Shown: piece by piece, positions 61,795-64,000 of the stretch
How positions within the stretch are numbered: position 1 is the first letter of the stretch
Layout: each line of letters starts with the position of its first letter
Assembly: GCA_023428065.1 (NCBI GenBank)
Contig: JAEYZI010000061.1
Location: forward strand, 1-64,000
Origin: Actinomycetes bacterium
Lineage (GTDB): Bacteria > Actinomycetota > Actinomycetes > Actinomycetales > Microbacteriaceae
Reading direction: 5' to 3'
Length of the DNA stretch: 64,000 bases
Notes under the pieces: model-generated
Databases searched by the model: none
What the model was told of the DNA's origin: nothing
The model's input: only the letters and a program-made list of their open reading frames with translations
Position numbers and translations under genes: made by a program

Positions 61795-63081
61795 ATGACG
61801 GACGACGAGGTCCGCTCCCCCGCCCCGGGCCGCGCCCGGCAGTCCGAGATCTTCCGCGCGGGCGCGTCGGGGGCGCGCCCGGCAGTGCCCACGGGGTGGG
61901 CCGCCCTCGTCGCCGCGGCCGAGCGGGCGATGACGGCGGATGCCTGGGCCTACGTCGCCGGCTCGGCGGGCCGAGAGTCGACGGCGGAGGCCAACTACGA
62001 CGCGTTCGACGCGTGGCGGCTCGTCCCGCGGATGCTGCGCGACGTCGCCGACCGCGACCTCTCGGTCGAGCTCTTCGGGCGGCGGCACGCCACCCCTCTC
62101 CTCGCGTCCCCCATCGGCGTGCTCGAGCTCGTCGACCCGGACGCCGACCTCGCGATCGCGCGGGCCGCCGGATCGCTCGGGATCACGGGGATCGTCTCGA
62201 GCCAGGCCTCGCACCCCATGGAGCGCATCGCCGACCTCGACGCGGGTCCCTGGTGGTTCCAGCTGTACTGGTCGAGCGAGGATGCGCTCGTCGAGAGCTT
62301 CGTGCGGCGCGCGGAATCCTCGGGGGCCGAGGCGATCGTCGTGACGCTCGACACCGGGATGCTCGGCTGGCGGCCGCGCGACCTCGACCGCGGCTATCTC
62401 CCCTTCATCCGCGGCATGGGGATCGCGCAGTACACGAGCGACCCCGTCTTCCAGGAGCTCGTGCGCGCACGACTCGCGCGACCGCGTGCGGGTGACCGCC
62501 CGCGCGTCACACCGGCAGCTGTGCGCACGCTCCTCGAGTTGACCCGTCGGCACCCGGGCGGCTTCCGTGAGAACCTCCGCTCGGGCGAGCCGCGCGCGGC
62601 GGTCGAGACCTTCCTCGACGTCTTCTCCCGACCGGGCCTCAGCTGGGAGAACCTGCCGTTCCTGCGCGAGCGAACGCGCCTGCCGATCGTGCTCAAGGGC
62701 ATCCAGCACCCCGACGACGCACGCCGGGCCGTCGACGCGGGCGCCGACGCGGTCATGGTCTCGACGCACGGGGGCCGCCAGGTCGACGGCGCGATCGGCT
62801 CGCTCGACGCGCTCCCGGGGGTCGTCGCCGCGGTCGGCGGGCGCATCCCCGTGCTCCTCGACTCCGGCGTGCGCGGCGGAGCCGACGTCGTGCGCGCGCT
62901 CGCTCTCGGCGCGACGGCGGTCGGCGTCGGCCGCGCCTGGGTCTACGGGCTCGCGATCGCGGGCGAGGACGGCGCGCGCGCGGTGTTGCGCGACCTCGTC
63001 GCCGAGACGGATCTCACCCTCGGCCTCTCGGGCCATCGCACGGTCGCGGAACTCGCACCCCAGGACGTCGTGCGGATCTGA
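61795..63081 (+). CDS. FMN-dependent alpha-hydroxy-acid oxidase (lactate 2-monooxygenase-like)
   Basis: 428 residues. AWAYVAGSAGRE (active-site Tyr), LLASPIGVLELVDPDADLAIARAA, WWFQLYW, LDTGMLGWRPRDL, LPIVLKGIQHPDDA (FMN-binding Lys), VSTHGGRQVDGA (catalytic His and Arg; usual SNHGGRQ has Asn in place of Thr) and LDSGVRGGADVVRALALGA. The extra 200-residue-range insertion and length match lactate 2-monooxygenase. AGGAGG lies 6 nt before the ATG. It follows the sugar importer and may be in its operon. Confidence 0.9.
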   Translation: MTDDEVRSPAPGRARQSEIFRAGASGARPAVPTGWAALVAAAERAMTADAWAYVAGSAGRESTAEANYDAFDAWRLVPRMLRDVADRDLSVELFGRRHATPLLASPIGVLELVDPDADLAIARAAGSLGITGIVSSQASHPMERIADLDAGPWWFQLYWSSEDALVESFVRRAESSGAEAIVVTLDTGMLGWRPRDLDRGYLPFIRGMGIAQYTSDPVFQELVRARLARPRAGDRPRVTPAAVRTLLELTRRHPGGFRENLRSGEPRAAVETFLDVFSRPGLSWENLPFLRERTRLPIVLKGIQHPDDARRAVDAGADAVMVSTHGGRQVDGAIGSLDALPGVVAAVGGRIPVLLDSGVRGGADVVRALALGATAVGVGRAWVYGLAIAGEDGARAVLRDLVAETDLTLGLSGHRTVAELAPQDVVRI

Positions 63082-63087
63082 GGACGC

Positions 63088-64000
63088 TCAGGCGCGCGTG
63101 GCCGCGACCCACTCGTCGAGCTTCGCGATCGCGGCGCCCGAGTCGATCGCGGAGGCCGCGACGGCGATCTTGTCGCGGAACCGCGAGCGGATGTCCTCCT
63201 CGCGGCGCGTGTGATCGCGCGCGAGGTCGAACGCTACGAGGCCGGCGGCCGCGTTGAGCAGCACGATGTCGCGGACCGGGCCCGTCTCGCCCGCGAGCAC
63301 GCGCCTGGCGATCGCCGCGTTGGTGGCCGGGTCGCCTCCGCGCAGATCGTCGATCGTGGCCCGCGGCAGCCCGAGGTCGGCGGGGTCGATGTCGTGCTCG
63401 TCGACCGCTCCCCGCGAGACCTCCCAGATGTGGCTGTGGCCCGTGGTCGTGAGCTCGTCGAGCCCGTCGTCACCGCGGAAGACGAGCGCCGTCGCCCCGC
63501 GCGTCTGGAAGACGCCCACGACGAGCGGCACCTTGTCGAGGTTGGCGACGCCGACGGCGGACGCCTCCGGGCGCGCCGGGTTGCACAGCGGGCCGAGGAA
63601 GTTGAAGACCGTCGGGATGCCGAGCTCGGCGCGCACGGGTCCCGCGTTCTTGAATCCCGGGTGGAAGTGCGAGGCGAAGACGAAGGTGAGGCCCGTCTCC
63701 TCGAGCACCCCGGCGACCCGCTCGGGCTCGATGAGGATGTCGGCGCCGAGCGCCGCGAGGGTGTCGGAGGCCCCGGATGCCGAGCTCGCCGCACGGTTCC
63801 CGTGCTTGGCGACGGGGACCCCGGCCGCGGCGCACACGATCGACGACATCGACGACACGTTGACGGTCCCGAAACGGTCGCCGCCCGTGCCGACGACGTC
63901 GAGCACCATGGGGTCGATCGCGAGCGGCTTGGCCGCAGCGAGCACCGCGTCGCGGAAGCCGACGATCTCGTCGACCGTCTCGCCCTTCGCCCGGAGGGCG
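63088..64000 (-). CDS. trpD: Anthranilate phosphoribosyltransferase, C-terminal part (5' end outside window)
   Basis: The frame is open to the window edge, so the N-terminal segment is missing; about 303 residues are visible. PRPP loop VVGTGGDRFGTVNVSS, KHGNRAASSASGASDTLAALG, FASHFHPGFKNAGPVR and NFLGPLCNPARPEASAVGV are the TrpD signature regions. It attaches phosphoribosyl to anthranilate in tryptophan synthesis. Converges on the FMN oxidase gene with a 6-bp gap. Confidence 0.94.
   Translation of the reverse strand, partial: ALRAKGETVDEIVGFRDAVLAAAKPLAIDPMVLDVVGTGGDRFGTVNVSSMSSIVCAAAGVPVAKHGNRAASSASGASDTLAALGADILIEPERVAGVLEETGLTFVFASHFHPGFKNAGPVRAELGIPTVFNFLGPLCNPARPEASAVGVANLDKVPLVVGVFQTRGATALVFRGDDGLDELTTTGHSHIWEVSRGAVDEHDIDPADLGLPRATIDDLRGGDPATNAAIARRVLAGETGPVRDIVLLNAAAGLVAFDLARDHTRREEDIRSRFRDKIAVAASAIDSGAAIAKLDEWVAATRA

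Overview
The window is a gap-free stretch of chromosome from a high-GC Gram-positive bacterium, most likely an actinobacterium of the family Microbacteriaceae or close to it. Pointers are the very high GC with C/G-ending codons, RbpA, the pafB-pafC-tatA-tatC-helY block, SURF1 next to a DUF3099 gene, DnaE2/ImuA'/ImuB with actinobacterial LexA boxes (TCGAAC-N4-GTTCGA), Corynebacterium-type GlgA and AspT, and no proteasome genes beside pafBC. Nearly every base is coding: about 63 genes, no gene-free stretch above 300 bp, no insertion sequence, no CRISPR array, one tRNA.

Layout. 1-7.7 kb: partial ABC-F ATPase, SURF1 operon, fabG, serB, divergent glgC/glgA, an orphan ABC ATPase and rpmE2. 7.7-18.4 kb: an exonuclease-NUDIX fusion, treS, a hydrolase/glycosyltransferase pair, a Sir2-phosphatase-YbaK operon, an rRNA/tRNA methyltransferase, a D,D-carboxypeptidase, an SGNH hydrolase and a GlsB-like membrane protein. 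18.4-29 kb: a DNA-transaction region with dinB, a helicase, an aspartate aminotransferase and a LexA-controlled translesion cassette (imuA', a DUF1905 gene, imuB, dnaE2). 29-35.9 kb: cold-shock/DUF1294 protein, tRNA-Leu(GAG), M20 peptidase, uppP, PAC2 protein, HAD phosphatase, trmI and an FKBP-like lipoprotein. 35.9-43.8 kb: pafB (apparently with an ACG start), pafC, tatA, tatC, helY, a DUF4287 gene, lnt and rbpA. 44-47.5 kb: an NfeD-SPFH-GDPD operon, an SDR and a NUDIX hydrolase. 47.5-54 kb: a dif-like XerC/XerD site beside a transporter remnant, an unusual LuxR-type ATPase regulator with a 65-codon gene and a methyltransferase, a TetR regulator, and an FtsX-like ABC exporter. 53.7-64 kb: an alditol-oxidase-like enzyme, nadE, argG, a ROK-regulated xylose-type ABC importer, an FMN alpha-hydroxy-acid oxidase and partial trpD.

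Themes. (1) Two independent DNA-damage circuits appear together: LexA boxes on the mutasome cassette and the PafBC regulator. (2) Most first genes of transcription units have a -10-like hexamer only 5-9 nt before the start codon, so leaderless mRNAs look like the local norm. (3) Translational coupling by ATGA/GTGA overlaps is widespread and helps fix starts and validate small genes. The observations most worth following are the dif-like site, the mutasome cassette carrying DUF1905, the exonuclease-NUDIX fusion and the non-canonical pafB start.
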